This document shows positions 17,431-26,617 of a stretch of DNA of 64,000 bases, piece by piece. Source of the DNA: CALKWS01 sp051020515 (lineage in GTDB: Bacteria > Actinomycetota > Actinomycetes > Actinomycetales > Beutenbergiaceae). The position numbers and the translations under genes are program-made. Location: the NCBI RefSeq assembly GCF_051020515.1, contig NZ_CP194857.1, positions 682,001 through 746,000 of the forward strand, written 5' to 3'. The notes under the pieces were generated by a model. That model was not told the DNA's origin, did not search any database, and worked only from the letters and a program-made list of their open reading frames with translations. Positions within the stretch are counted from its first letter, which is position 1. Each line of letters starts with the position of its first letter.

Positions 17431-18681
17431 TCAGCCCGGTGGGCTCCCGGGTTCGATAACGTCGAGGTGTGGCAGGGCGACGACGAGTTTGCCACCCCAA
17501 GCAGCGACATATTCGAGTTGCGCGCTGATCTCTGCTCGCAAGTTCCACGGCATGATCACCACGTAGTCGGGGCGGGCAGATTCCAGGGCCTCAACCGGAT
17601 GGACCGGAATGTGGGTTCCGGGCAGGAACCGGCCGTGCTTATACGGATTGCGGTCCACGGCAAAGGAAATGAGGTCGGAGCGCACCCCGCAATGGTTGAG
17701 CAGAGTGTTGCCCTTCCCGGGTGCACCGTAGGCGACGACGGTGCTACCTTCCCGTTCGCGGGCGATGAGGAACTCGAGGAAATCGTTGCGGACGGCGGCC
17801 ACCGCAGCGGCGAAGCCACCATGCCCCGCGACGGTGTGCAGGCCAGCGGCTTCCTCGACCTCCAGCACGCGGGTCACTGCAGCGGTAGGCGTAGGGGCGT
17901 GCTCGGTCGGCGCCGACCATGTCCGCAACGAGCCACCGTGGCTCGGCAGTTCCTCGACGTCGACCACCGTCAGCCCGGCAGCGGCGAGGACCCGCTGGGT
18001 CGTCAGCAGCGAGAGGTATGAGAAGTGCTCATGGTAGATCGTGTCGTACAGGTTGTCCTCGATGAGGCGCGCCAGGTGCGGAACTTCGATGCTCACCCGG
18101 CCTTCGTCGGACAGCATCGCACGCAACCCTCTGGCGAAGTCGACGATGTCCGGCACGTGCGCGAAGACGTTGTTGGCAACGACCAGGTCAGCACGGCCGT
18201 GCTCGCGGGCAACCTGGCTGCCTGTCTCTTCGCCGAGGAAGGCCACCAGAGTGGGGATCGATCGGTCAATAGCCGCTTGCGCCACGTTCTCGGCCGGCTC
18301 GATGCCGAGGCAGCGGATCCCGCGTGCGGTGACATGTTGGAGCAGGTACCCGTCATTGCTCGCCACCTCGACCACGAACGACTCCGGACCGAGACCGAGT
18401 GTGATTGCGCTGTCGTCAACGAACCGGCGGGCATGCGCCACCCATGAGTCGGAGTACGACGAGAAATAGGCGTAGTCGGTAAAGATCTCCTCGGCAGGAA
18501 CGTAGGTGGGCAACTGCACCAGTAGGCACTCGCCACAGATCCGCACGTGGAGTGGGTAAAACGTCTCGGGCTGGTCGAGTTGATCCGATCGGAGGAAATT
18601 CTCGCAGAGGGGCGACATCCCGAGATCCACGAACGTGTGATCGAGTTCCGCTCTGCACAGCCGGCAACGTGGGGCCGGCAT
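17431..18681 (-). CDS. Class I SAM-dependent sugar C-methyltransferase
   Basis: This 416-residue enzyme has the TylC3/NovU-type architecture. An N-terminal zinc-binding domain has Cys pairs in CRLCRAELDH and CGECLLVQL. The SAM domain has SFVVEVASNDGYLLQHV and CLGIEPAENV, and the catalytic region has DTIYHEHFSYLSLL with the conserved Tyr-His-Glu-His. A C-terminal domain has VVAYGAPGKGNTLLNHCG. Such enzymes add a methyl group to a carbon of a keto-sugar nucleotide. The ATG shares a base with the stop of the SDR gene at 18681. The product presumably goes to the cytidylyltransferase-linked sugar of this locus. Confidence 0.9.
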   Translation of the reverse strand: MPAPRCRLCRAELDHTFVDLGMSPLCENFLRSDQLDQPETFYPLHVRICGECLLVQLPTYVPAEEIFTDYAYFSSYSDSWVAHARRFVDDSAITLGLGPESFVVEVASNDGYLLQHVTARGIRCLGIEPAENVAQAAIDRSIPTLVAFLGEETGSQVAREHGRADLVVANNVFAHVPDIVDFARGLRAMLSDEGRVSIEVPHLARLIEDNLYDTIYHEHFSYLSLLTTQRVLAAAGLTVVDVEELPSHGGSLRTWSAPTEHAPTPTAAVTRVLEVEEAAGLHTVAGHGGFAAAVAAVRNDFLEFLIAREREGSTVVAYGAPGKGNTLLNHCGVRSDLISFAVDRNPYKHGRFLPGTHIPVHPVEALESARPDYVVIMPWNLRAEISAQLEYVAAWGGKLVVALPHLDVIEPGSPPG

Positions 18682-19715
18682 CAGCGGGCAACTTCATTCA
18701 TCCGCAATGTCGTCAGGTCGAGTTGACCGGCTTCTGCCAGTTCCTGGATACGGCGCAGACGCACGAACCTGGGACCTTGGAAGTCTTCGGAGGTCAGGCC
18801 CCGTGTCTTGGCGTCGCGCCAGATCTCGCGGATCCCGGCGGGAACGGTCCACTGTGGCTTGAACTCGGGCAGGAGACTGCGGATCTTCGTGAAATCGACC
18901 CGGTAGTTCCTCGTGTCCGGGCCAGCGTCAGCAGCGAAGGTCACAGGGGCCCCGGTTATCCGGCTCACCTGCTCGGCGATGGTACGGATCTGCACGACGT
19001 CCTCATCGCGGCCCACGTTGAAGGCTTGGTCGTGCACGAGGTCACGGGGAGCCTGCAGCACTGCCAGGAAAGCCCGGGCGATGTCCTCAGCGTGGACCAG
19101 GGGTCGCCACGGAGTCCCATCGGACTCCAGGCGCACCTCACCGCGGGTGAAGGCCGTACCCGTGAGATTGTTCACGACGATATCCGCGCGAAGCCTGGGC
19201 GAGGACCCATAAGCCGTGGCGTTGCGTAGGTAGGTCGGTGAGAAGTCATCATCGGCCAGTGGGGCGATGCCCTCCTCCGCCCGAACCTTGCTCTCGCCGT
19301 ACGGGGTGACCGGACGGAACTCACCAGTCTCATCGATCGGCCCGGCACCGCCTGCCCCATAGAGCGAACATGACGATGAGAACAGGAAGCGCGCGACCCC
19401 GGCCTCCTTGGCGGTGCGAGCCATATGGATCGCACCCTCGGTATTGACGTCAAAGGTGGCGGCCGGGTTGAGGTGACCGATCGGATCATTGGAGATCGCC
19501 GCGAGGTGAACCACCGCGTCGAAGCCGCGCAACTCCGCCGGCTGAGCGTCGCGGATATCGCCGGTGCGCTGTTCATACCCCTGCGGTTGTGCCCCGAAAT
19601 CGCAACCGTCGTACCAGCCGATATCGAGCCCGACAACCTCGTGTCCGGCGCGCTGGAGCAATGGCACCAGGACGGAACCAAGGTACCCGCGGTCGCCGTC
19701 GACCAGTATGCGCAT
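18681..19715 (-). CDS. NAD-dependent epimerase/dehydratase (extended SDR)
   Basis: This 344-residue Rossmann-fold enzyme has a dinucleotide motif GDRGYLG (Gly-x2-Gly-x2-Gly kept, with Asp-Arg where Ala-Thr is usual). The N-terminus is RILVDGD. It also has VVHLAAISNDP, the catalytic Ser block FLFSSSCSLYG, and Tyr-x3-Lys in VTPYGESKVRAE. It converts a nucleotide sugar, and the substrate is not evident. It is the first gene of the minus-strand operon and diverges from the fused glycosyltransferase at 19869; the promoters should lie in the 153 bases between them. Confidence 0.9.
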   Translation of the reverse strand: MRILVDGDRGYLGSVLVPLLQRAGHEVVGLDIGWYDGCDFGAQPQGYEQRTGDIRDAQPAELRGFDAVVHLAAISNDPIGHLNPAATFDVNTEGAIHMARTAKEAGVARFLFSSSCSLYGAGGAGPIDETGEFRPVTPYGESKVRAEEGIAPLADDDFSPTYLRNATAYGSSPRLRADIVVNNLTGTAFTRGEVRLESDGTPWRPLVHAEDIARAFLAVLQAPRDLVHDQAFNVGRDEDVVQIRTIAEQVSRITGAPVTFAADAGPDTRNYRVDFTKIRSLLPEFKPQWTVPAGIREIWRDAKTRGLTSEDFQGPRFVRLRRIQELAEAGQLDLTTLRMNEVAR

Positions 19716-19868
19716 CGTGCACCCTTCGCCGCGTGAGAGATCCCCTGGAGTCGAAGATACTCCTATTCAAGGCTGTCGTGTTCTGGTCCTGGGGAGATTC
19801 TGAGAAGGGGCTCGATAAGCCCGCCACATGCGAGACAAACCCCGCCAACGTGCGGGAGAATCAGCATT

Positions 19869-21938
19869 ATGAAGGTGCTTCGCATCTCGCACAGTGCGGT
19901 CGTGGATGCATGGCGAGAACGGGAACGGGTGCTGCTCTCCCAAGGGGTCGATGTGCGGCTGGTTTCTGCCCGAGAGTGGAACGAGGGAGGGACTCAGGTA
20001 CGGCTGCAGCCCAAGCCTGGCGAGAAGGTCCGGGGGTTGGCCACGTTCGGTTCTCACCCGGCCTTGTTCGTGTATGAGTTCCGCCGGTTGTGGCGCACTC
20101 TCGGCGAGGGCTGGGATCTGCTGGATATTCACGAAGAACCTTATGCACTGGCCACCGCGCAGATCTTGTTCATGCGTACGTTGCAGCGAATCCTGCCTCG
20201 TTCCCGGATGAACCCGCCATCGCCGTACATGTTGTACTCGGCGCAGAACATCGAGAAACGCTACCCCTGGCCCTTTCGGACGTTCGAAGGACGCGCTCTA
20301 CGCCACGCCTCGGCTCTCTCGGTCTGTAATCGAGAGGCGGGAAGGATCCTTCGGTCAAAAGGCATGGTGGGGCGGATCGAAGTCATTCCGCTCGGAGTGG
20401 ACCCGGAGATCTTTGCTCCGGGTCCATCACCCGAGGACCGGGAGGCTCCCCCGCCCGAGGAACAGGAGGCTCGCCCCCCCGATGGTGAGGCCACAGCGGG
20501 CGGTGAAGTCGTGGTGGGTTACGCCGGCCGGCTGGCCGAACACAAGGGTGTCGATGTGCTGCTGCGCGCCGCCCTGGACGACGAGCGCCTCCACCTGCGC
20601 ATCGCCGGGGCCGGGCCGCTGGAGCACCAGTTGCGCACCCGAACTGCGGGCCTCGGAGACCGGGTGAGGTTTCTCGGCGCACTGAGCGGGGAGGAACTGC
20701 CCTCCTTCTACCGTTCCCTGGACATGCTCGCGGTCCCGTCCCTGCCTACCCCGGGCTGGGTCGAGCAGTTCGGACGGGTGGCCGTCGAGGCGATGGCGTG
20801 CGGCATCCCTGTTGTGGCGAGCGACACCGGAGCCTTGCCCGACGTCGTAGGAGACGCCGGGTTGCTCGTCCCTCCTGGTGATTCGCGCGCGTTGGCAGAT
20901 GCCCTGGTCACGGTGGCGGACGCACCGGGCCTGGCCGAACAGCTGCGAGCCGCGGGCTCCGCGCGCGCCCGCGAGTGTGCCTGGCCGGAGGTGGCGCGCA
21001 GGTATCGCGAGTTGTACGAGCACTGCATCACGGGCCCGCAGCGCCCAACCTCAGCATCCGCTGCATCCGCGAGGGAACGGAGCGGTGAAGCGCTCCGCCC
21101 GGAGGTGGTGCTGGTGGCCTACGGCGCTCCGGACATGGTGCGCTCCGCGCTGGCCCCGCTGGTGGGACACTTTCCGCTGACCGTGGTGGACAACTCCTCG
21201 ATGCCGGAAATCCGCAGCATCGCCATCGACTCCGGGGCGCGGTACCTGGATCCCGGCCGCAACGGTGGGTTCGCCGCCGGGGTGAACTACGCCCTGGACC
21301 GGCGGGACCACCCGGAGCGGGACGTGCTGCTCCTCAACCCCGACGCCATCATCTCCCCCGATGACGTCACCCTCCTGCAGCAGGCGCTGCACGCCGACCC
21401 GGAACTAGCCAGTACCGGGCCGAGCCAGGTCGATGATGACGGCGTAGCGGCCACAGTGACCTGGCCTTTCCCCTCCCCGGCCGGGGTGTGGATCCAGACA
21501 ATCGGGCTCGCGCGGCTGCGTCGGGTCAGGCCCAGCAGGTCGTTCGTCATCGGCTCGGTGCTGATGTTGAAGGCCGCCGCGATCGCCCAGGTCGGGCGCT
21601 TCGACGAGCACTTCTTCCTGTACGCCGAGGAGACCGACTGGGCCTTCCGAGCTCATCGGCTGGGCTGGCGGCACGCGCTGGTACCCGCGGCCACGGCACT
21701 GCACCTGGGGGGCGGCACGAGCAGCGACCCGCATCGTCGCGACATCCACTTCCACGCCTCCCAGGAGCGCTACCTGCGCAAGCACTTCGGGGGGTGGAAC
21801 TGGCAGGTCGCCCGAGCGGGGGTGCTCGCTGGTGCCCTCGCGCGTTCGATCCTCCTGCGCGGCGCTGCGGCGCAGCGTGCTCGATGGCGCCTGCGGACCT
21901 ACGCGACAGGCCCGGTCCGGGCGGAGGCATCGTTGTGA
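19869..21938 (+). CDS. Bifunctional glycosyltransferase (GT4 fused to GT2)
   Basis: This is a 689-residue protein with two sugar-transfer domains. Residues 1 to about 390 form a GT4 domain (VVVGYAGRLAEHKGVDVLL, then EQFGRVAVEAMACGIPVVAS). A Pro/Glu-rich linker (about residues 185-213) lies inside it between the lobes. From about residue 410 to the end is a GT2 rhamnosyltransferase-like domain (VVLVAYGAPDMVRSALAPL, VVDNSSMPEI, DVLLLNPDAIISPDDV, FFLYAEETDWAFRAHRLGW). Two domains in one chain suggest sequential addition of two sugars. Its stop overlaps the GTG of the next gene. Confidence 0.9.
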   Translation: MKVLRISHSAVVDAWRERERVLLSQGVDVRLVSAREWNEGGTQVRLQPKPGEKVRGLATFGSHPALFVYEFRRLWRTLGEGWDLLDIHEEPYALATAQILFMRTLQRILPRSRMNPPSPYMLYSAQNIEKRYPWPFRTFEGRALRHASALSVCNREAGRILRSKGMVGRIEVIPLGVDPEIFAPGPSPEDREAPPPEEQEARPPDGEATAGGEVVVGYAGRLAEHKGVDVLLRAALDDERLHLRIAGAGPLEHQLRTRTAGLGDRVRFLGALSGEELPSFYRSLDMLAVPSLPTPGWVEQFGRVAVEAMACGIPVVASDTGALPDVVGDAGLLVPPGDSRALADALVTVADAPGLAEQLRAAGSARARECAWPEVARRYRELYEHCITGPQRPTSASAASARERSGEALRPEVVLVAYGAPDMVRSALAPLVGHFPLTVVDNSSMPEIRSIAIDSGARYLDPGRNGGFAAGVNYALDRRDHPERDVLLLNPDAIISPDDVTLLQQALHADPELASTGPSQVDDDGVAATVTWPFPSPAGVWIQTIGLARLRRVRPSRSFVIGSVLMLKAAAIAQVGRFDEHFFLYAEETDWAFRAHRLGWRHALVPAATALHLGGGTSSDPHRRDIHFHASQERYLRKHFGGWNWQVARAGVLAGALARSILLRGAAAQRARWRLRTYATGPVRAEASL

Positions 21939-23272
21939 TCGTTCGTTCCACTGGCTGGCTGGTCATGACCGGGGTCGGTGCTGTCCTGTTGCTGGTGATC
22001 GGGTTCCTGGTGCCGGGAAACTCACTCATGGCGATCGGCATGGCGGCGCTGGTCCTGCTGATCGGGCTGACGGCACGTCAGCCGGCGACCCTGCCGATCC
22101 TGGCGATGCCGGCCTCGGTGATCATCCAGCGGGTCGGTGGCGGGGGTGTGGACCTGTCGGTGTCCGACTTCGCGCTGTTCGGAGCCTTCTGGGCCGCTCT
22201 GTTCCTCGCGCCACGGCCGTTCTCCAGGCCGATGCGCTCGATGCTGTGGATCTCGGGCATCTACCAGGTGTCCACCCTGTTCACGGTCATCGCCAACCCG
22301 TTCCTGGCCAACACGGTCGAGTGGTTCCACGCATGGCTCTTGGTCGGCGGTGCCCTGGTGGTGGGATGGGCGGTGGGGCGGGCCGGCCGCGCACGCCTCG
22401 GGCTGACGCTGTTCCTACTCCCGTGCATCGCGATTGCGGTCATGACCCTCATCACCGCGGGGCAACAATTCGGGACCGGCTACGCCGGTGTCTACCTCTT
22501 CGACATGCACAAGAACTTCATCGGCACGGTCCTCGCGTTCGCGGCTCTGGTCACCTATATCAATCCCCGCTGGCTGGACTGGCCCCACCGGCTCGCACAG
22601 GGAACCTTCCTGCTGTTGGCGCTGGGGGTCTTCGCCTCCGGGGCCCGTCAGGCGCTCATCGGCCTCGCGGCGGCCATCCTCGTTGTCATCCTGCGGCCGG
22701 ACCCGGAGCGCAGACGGTCCAAGGTGGTCCTGCTGGCCATCATCCCGGCCATCTTCTACGTCGGGGGCGCGGCGCACGAGCAACTCACCGAGGACAACCC
22801 CTTCAACTCCGCGTTCCAACGGCTCGCCTGGTACGACGACGCGATCGAGGTGTGGCGGCGCAGCCCGTGGGTCGGGATGGGGCTGCGGTACTGGACAGCG
22901 GGGCGGACGGAGTTCGGTTTCCAGCCCCCGAACGCCGAACTCGAGATGCTCGCCTCCGCCGGTGTGATCGGCCTGGCCGGCTTCCTCGTGCTGTTCGGCG
23001 CCAGCCTGGTCGTGCTCTGGCGTATCGACCCCCGCTTCGGCACCCTCGCCTTCACGATGGTGCTGATGCGCTTCGTGCAGGGGCAGTTCGACCTGTTCTG
23101 GGTCTCCGTCCAGGCCTCCGTGCCGTTCCTGATCGTCGGTGTCTGTCTGGGGGCGCATGCCTACGCGCAAGCACAGCAGGACCGCGCAGCCGAGGTCGGC
23201 CGTCCGCCTCCCGTGAGTGTCCGGCCGGCGACTGATGAGGGACCTGCGGTGAGCAAAGCAGCGACGCGGTGA
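21935..23272 (+). CDS. Polytopic membrane protein, probable O-antigen ligase/polysaccharide polymerase
   Basis: This protein of about 445 residues is mostly hydrophobic, with many membrane segments, starting LVMTGVGAVLLLVIGFLV. A longer extracytoplasmic-looking loop contains NPFNSAFQRLAWYDDAIEVW and PWVGMGLRYWTAG, the kind of loop seen in Wzy/WaaL-like (Wzy_C) proteins. The GTG at 21935 overlaps the previous stop, and the stop overlaps the next GTG at 23269, placing it in a three-gene coupled unit. It would polymerise or ligate lipid-linked repeat units at the outer face of the membrane. The family call rests on topology and the loop. Confidence 0.75.
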   Translation: MIVRSTGWLVMTGVGAVLLLVIGFLVPGNSLMAIGMAALVLLIGLTARQPATLPILAMPASVIIQRVGGGGVDLSVSDFALFGAFWAALFLAPRPFSRPMRSMLWISGIYQVSTLFTVIANPFLANTVEWFHAWLLVGGALVVGWAVGRAGRARLGLTLFLLPCIAIAVMTLITAGQQFGTGYAGVYLFDMHKNFIGTVLAFAALVTYINPRWLDWPHRLAQGTFLLLALGVFASGARQALIGLAAAILVVILRPDPERRRSKVVLLAIIPAIFYVGGAAHEQLTEDNPFNSAFQRLAWYDDAIEVWRRSPWVGMGLRYWTAGRTEFGFQPPNAELEMLASAGVIGLAGFLVLFGASLVVLWRIDPRFGTLAFTMVLMRFVQGQFDLFWVSVQASVPFLIVGVCLGAHAYAQAQQDRAAEVGRPPPVSVRPATDEGPAVSKAATR

Positions 23273-25470
23273 GGGTGCTGCACGCCATTCGGTCCGGCGC
23301 GTTCGCCGGGGTGGAGCGTCACGTCGCCGGACTAGCCCGGGCTCAAGCCCGAGCCGGACACGATGTGGCGATCATCGGAGGACGGCAACAGTCCATGCGT
23401 GCGGAGGTGGTCGGACACGCGGTGCGGCTTTGGCCCGGTGAGACCACCCTGGAGGTGGTGCGCCGGTTACGTCGGGCAGCACCCGGTGCCGACATCGTGC
23501 ACGTGCACATGACCGCCGCCGAGATCGCCGTGACTCTCGCCGCTGTCGGCCGGCGCCACTTCCCTCCCGTGGTGACCACGCGCCATTTCGCCAGGACTCG
23601 GGGCAGCGGCGTGGGGAAAGCACTGCGGGCGGCCCTGGCCAGCCGGCGGCTGAGTGCTCAGATATCGGTCAGCGGCTACGTGGCCGAGCATGTCGACGGG
23701 GCCAGCGTGGTGGTGTATCCGGGCATCCCGTCGGGACCGGAGATTCGGCCCGCGCGTGACCGCGAAGCCGTGGTCCTCATCGCCCAGCGGCTGGAGGCCG
23801 AGAAACGAACCGATCTGGGAGTACGCGCCTTCGCTGCCTCCGGGCTTGCGCGGGCCGGGTGGTCACTGCAGATCGCTGGTGACGGCTCCCAGCGGACGGC
23901 GCTGGAGGACATGGTCAGCAACCTCGGCCTGACCTCGCAGGTTCAGTTCCTGGGTCACCTCGACGACGTTCCCGGCCGGATGGCCAGCGCCGGCATGTTG
24001 CTGGCCCCCTGCGCCATCGAAGGTCTGGGCCTCAGCGTGCTGGAGGCGATGGTCCACGGGCTGCCGGTGGTCGCGGCCGGATCCGGCGGGCATCGTGAGT
24101 TGCTCTCCGGCCTGGATCCGCTGGGCCTGTACCCACCGACGGATCCACGCGCAGCGGGTGAGTCCTTGGCGGCGCTGGCGGCCGACCCGGCGCGGCGGGA
24201 CGCATACGCAGCCGCCGCCCGCTCGGCCCAACGGGAGCGATTCAACCCGGCAGCACAGTCCCGGGCCACCGAGGACGTGTACCGGTCGGTCCTGCACGGT
24301 TCCTCACCGAGCCCGGAACTCGTCGTGATCTCACTTGAGGCATGGGATGAGATCTGGCGCCGCAACCAGTACCTGCTCGCCGAGCTGGTGCGTGCCGACC
24401 CCGGCCTGCGCGTGCTCTTCGTGGAGCCGCCTGCCGACCCGTTGTTCCAACTCTCCCGGAGGCGACTTCCCCGGTGGGGAGCCGGGTTGCGCCCGCTGCA
24501 GGGGGCCACGGACGACCAGAGGGGTGGCGGAGTTCTGCTGTTCCAACCGACGAAGGTGTTACCGCGCAGAATTGACCGGCACGCTGACCAGCGGCTCGCG
24601 AAAGCCGTGCAGCGGGCCAGCCACCGGGCAGGGTTTCGCAGCCCGATGCTGTGGCTCAACGACCCGGCTGCCTCCGCGATGATCACGAGCACGCCCTGGC
24701 CATCGCTGTACGACATCACCGACGACTGGCTGGCCGCCGACCGGGACGCCGCCGAGCACGAGCGGCTCGTCGCCAGTGAGCAGATCCTGCTGGCTCGTTG
24801 CGAGGAGGTCACCGTATGCTCCGCGCACCTGGCCCGGACCAAGGGAGAGCAACGACCGGTCACGCTCATCACCAACGCTGTGGATCTGGACCGGTACCGC
24901 CGGCCCCAGCCGCGCCCAGACGACCTCCCGGCCGGACCGGTCGCCCTTTACCTGGGCACGGTGCACCCGGACCGCTTCGATGTACCACTGGCTACGCGAA
25001 CGGCTCGTGCGGTCGGGAAATCAGCCACGCTGGTGCTGGTTGGACCGATAGTGGACATCAGCGCCGCCGAACGATCCCGGTTGGAGCAGGCCGGGGGCGT
25101 CGTCCTCGGCGGACGACCGTGGCGCTCGGTACCGGCCTATCTGCAGCACGCCGACGTGCTCTTGGTTCCGCACCTCGTGAACGAGTTCACCGACAGCCTG
25201 GATCCGATCAAGTTCTATGAGTACCGCGCTGTCGGTCGCCCGATCGTGGCCACACCTGTCGCGGTGTTCCGGGACAGCGAGGACCCTCTGATCACCGCAG
25301 TGGACGCCCACCACTTCCCGCAGGCGGTCGCCCGTCTCCTGGGACGTCAGCACCCGCCCGCGGACCCGCCCGCGGACCCGCCCGCCGGAGTCCCGACCTG
25401 GCGGGATCAGGCGATCCTCATGGGTGAGGTCATCGCACGTTTGCGGCGGCACGGCGCCACGTCGCAGTGA
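23269..25470 (+). CDS. Bifunctional glycosyltransferase (GT4 fused to a TuaH-like GT)
   Basis: This 733-residue protein has a GTG start overlapping the polymerase stop. Residues 1 to about 345 form a GT4 domain (VLHAIRSGAFAGVERHVAG, VVYPGIPSGP, VLIAQRLEAEKRTDLGVRAF, APCAIEGLGLSVLEAMVHG). From about residue 350 a second GT-B domain starts with LVVISLEAWDEIWRRNQYLL and includes SLYDITDDWLAADRD, ALYLGTVHPDRFDVPL and DPIKFYEYRAVGRPIVATP, resembling TuaH-type transferases. Near the C-terminus a 12-base repeat encodes Pro-Ala-Asp-Pro copies. Acceptors and donors are unknown. Confidence 0.87.
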   Translation: MRVLHAIRSGAFAGVERHVAGLARAQARAGHDVAIIGGRQQSMRAEVVGHAVRLWPGETTLEVVRRLRRAAPGADIVHVHMTAAEIAVTLAAVGRRHFPPVVTTRHFARTRGSGVGKALRAALASRRLSAQISVSGYVAEHVDGASVVVYPGIPSGPEIRPARDREAVVLIAQRLEAEKRTDLGVRAFAASGLARAGWSLQIAGDGSQRTALEDMVSNLGLTSQVQFLGHLDDVPGRMASAGMLLAPCAIEGLGLSVLEAMVHGLPVVAAGSGGHRELLSGLDPLGLYPPTDPRAAGESLAALAADPARRDAYAAAARSAQRERFNPAAQSRATEDVYRSVLHGSSPSPELVVISLEAWDEIWRRNQYLLAELVRADPGLRVLFVEPPADPLFQLSRRRLPRWGAGLRPLQGATDDQRGGGVLLFQPTKVLPRRIDRHADQRLAKAVQRASHRAGFRSPMLWLNDPAASAMITSTPWPSLYDITDDWLAADRDAAEHERLVASEQILLARCEEVTVCSAHLARTKGEQRPVTLITNAVDLDRYRRPQPRPDDLPAGPVALYLGTVHPDRFDVPLATRTARAVGKSATLVLVGPIVDISAAERSRLEQAGGVVLGGRPWRSVPAYLQHADVLLVPHLVNEFTDSLDPIKFYEYRAVGRPIVATPVAVFRDSEDPLITAVDAHHFPQAVARLLGRQHPPADPPADPPAGVPTWRDQAILMGEVIARLRRHGATSQ

Positions 25471-26617
25471 CCGTGGCGGCCGTCCGGTCCACCGAGAACC
25501 GCTCCCGGGCCGACGCCCATGCCTGCTCCGCCCTCCTCGCCGCAGCGTCGGGATCGGCCAGCACTTCGCTGATCCCCCGGGCCAGGTCCGCCACATCCCC
25601 CGGTTCTACCAGGACGCCGAGCGTCTGACCGTCGTCCCGCAGGATCTCCGGCACACCGCCGGCACGGGTGGCCACCACCGGCACGCCCCGGATCATCGCC
25701 TCGACGACCACCTGCCCGAAGGGCTCAGGAACCGGCGAGGCGTGCACGAAGGCGTCCAGTGCGTCCAACTGCGGGCCGACGTCATCGGTGAAGTCCAGCC
25801 ACGCGATCCGGTCGCCCAAGTCTTCGGCATGGCGGCGCACCTGCTCGGCGTAGTGCTGCGCACCGAACATCGGCGCGCCGACGATCCGGAGTTGCACATC
25901 GGGATACTCCTCGAGCACCAGGCGGCCGGCAGCCACGAACTCGGCTTGACCCTTGGTCGGACTGATCCGTCCGATCATCCCCACCACCCGGCCGTCGGAC
26001 CTCCGGTGCGGTGCTGCCAGGACTTGGGCCTCCTCGAAGCCGGGGTAAGCGAGGACCACCGGCACCCCTGGGAGGGTCCGCGCCGTAGCCCGGGAGTTTA
26101 CGATCACCGCGGCGGGCACCCGGGAGAGCAGGCGGACCAGCCGCACCATCACCACCGGTAGGTAGTCGGGGCTGATCCGGTCATGCACGTGCCACACCAG
26201 CGGCCGCCGGGTCAGCATGGCCACCACGATGCCGATCAGGTCGGACTTGAGCGAGGTGGTGTAGATCAAGTCCGGTCGCAGCCGCCGCACCCGCCTGGTC
26301 AACCGGACGGTGAAGCGGGCGGCCTGCACCGCCGTCCGCGGCCACCGGGAGAACCGCCCGGTGCTGACCCGGTCGAGTTGACCGAGCGCGGGTGGCACCG
26401 GCTCGGTCCCCACCGGGATACCGGTGCGCCGAATGCGCTGTTGAAGCGGGCCGTCCTCGAACAGTAGAACCCGTGGATCGACGACCTTGCGGTCCAGTAC
26501 CTTGCACAGGCGTTCCAGCGCCAACTCTGCCCCGCCGAGGCTGGCGGTATGGTCCAGGACCAGCACCCGCAGCGGCCGGTCTCCTCCACTGGGGGCCTCG
26601 GGGGCACCCGTGCTCAT
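25430..26617 (-). CDS. Glycosyltransferase family 4
   Basis: This is a 395-residue GT-B enzyme. It begins after a Ser/Pro-rich start with LRVLVLDHTASLGGAELALE, then has VVGMIGRISPTKGQAEFVAA, FVHASPVPEPFGQVVVEAMIRG with the donor-binding Glu, and TRAGGVPEIL. Its start overlaps the stop of the tyrosine-kinase-like gene by 4 bases, and its 3' end overlaps the convergent GT at 23269-25470 by 41 bases. It belongs to the minus-strand capsule assembly unit. Confidence 0.9.
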   Translation of the reverse strand: MSTGAPEAPSGGDRPLRVLVLDHTASLGGAELALERLCKVLDRKVVDPRVLLFEDGPLQQRIRRTGIPVGTEPVPPALGQLDRVSTGRFSRWPRTAVQAARFTVRLTRRVRRLRPDLIYTTSLKSDLIGIVVAMLTRRPLVWHVHDRISPDYLPVVMVRLVRLLSRVPAAVIVNSRATARTLPGVPVVLAYPGFEEAQVLAAPHRRSDGRVVGMIGRISPTKGQAEFVAAGRLVLEEYPDVQLRIVGAPMFGAQHYAEQVRRHAEDLGDRIAWLDFTDDVGPQLDALDAFVHASPVPEPFGQVVVEAMIRGVPVVATRAGGVPEILRDDGQTLGVLVEPGDVADLARGISEVLADPDAAARRAEQAWASARERFSVDRTAATVTATWRRAAANVR

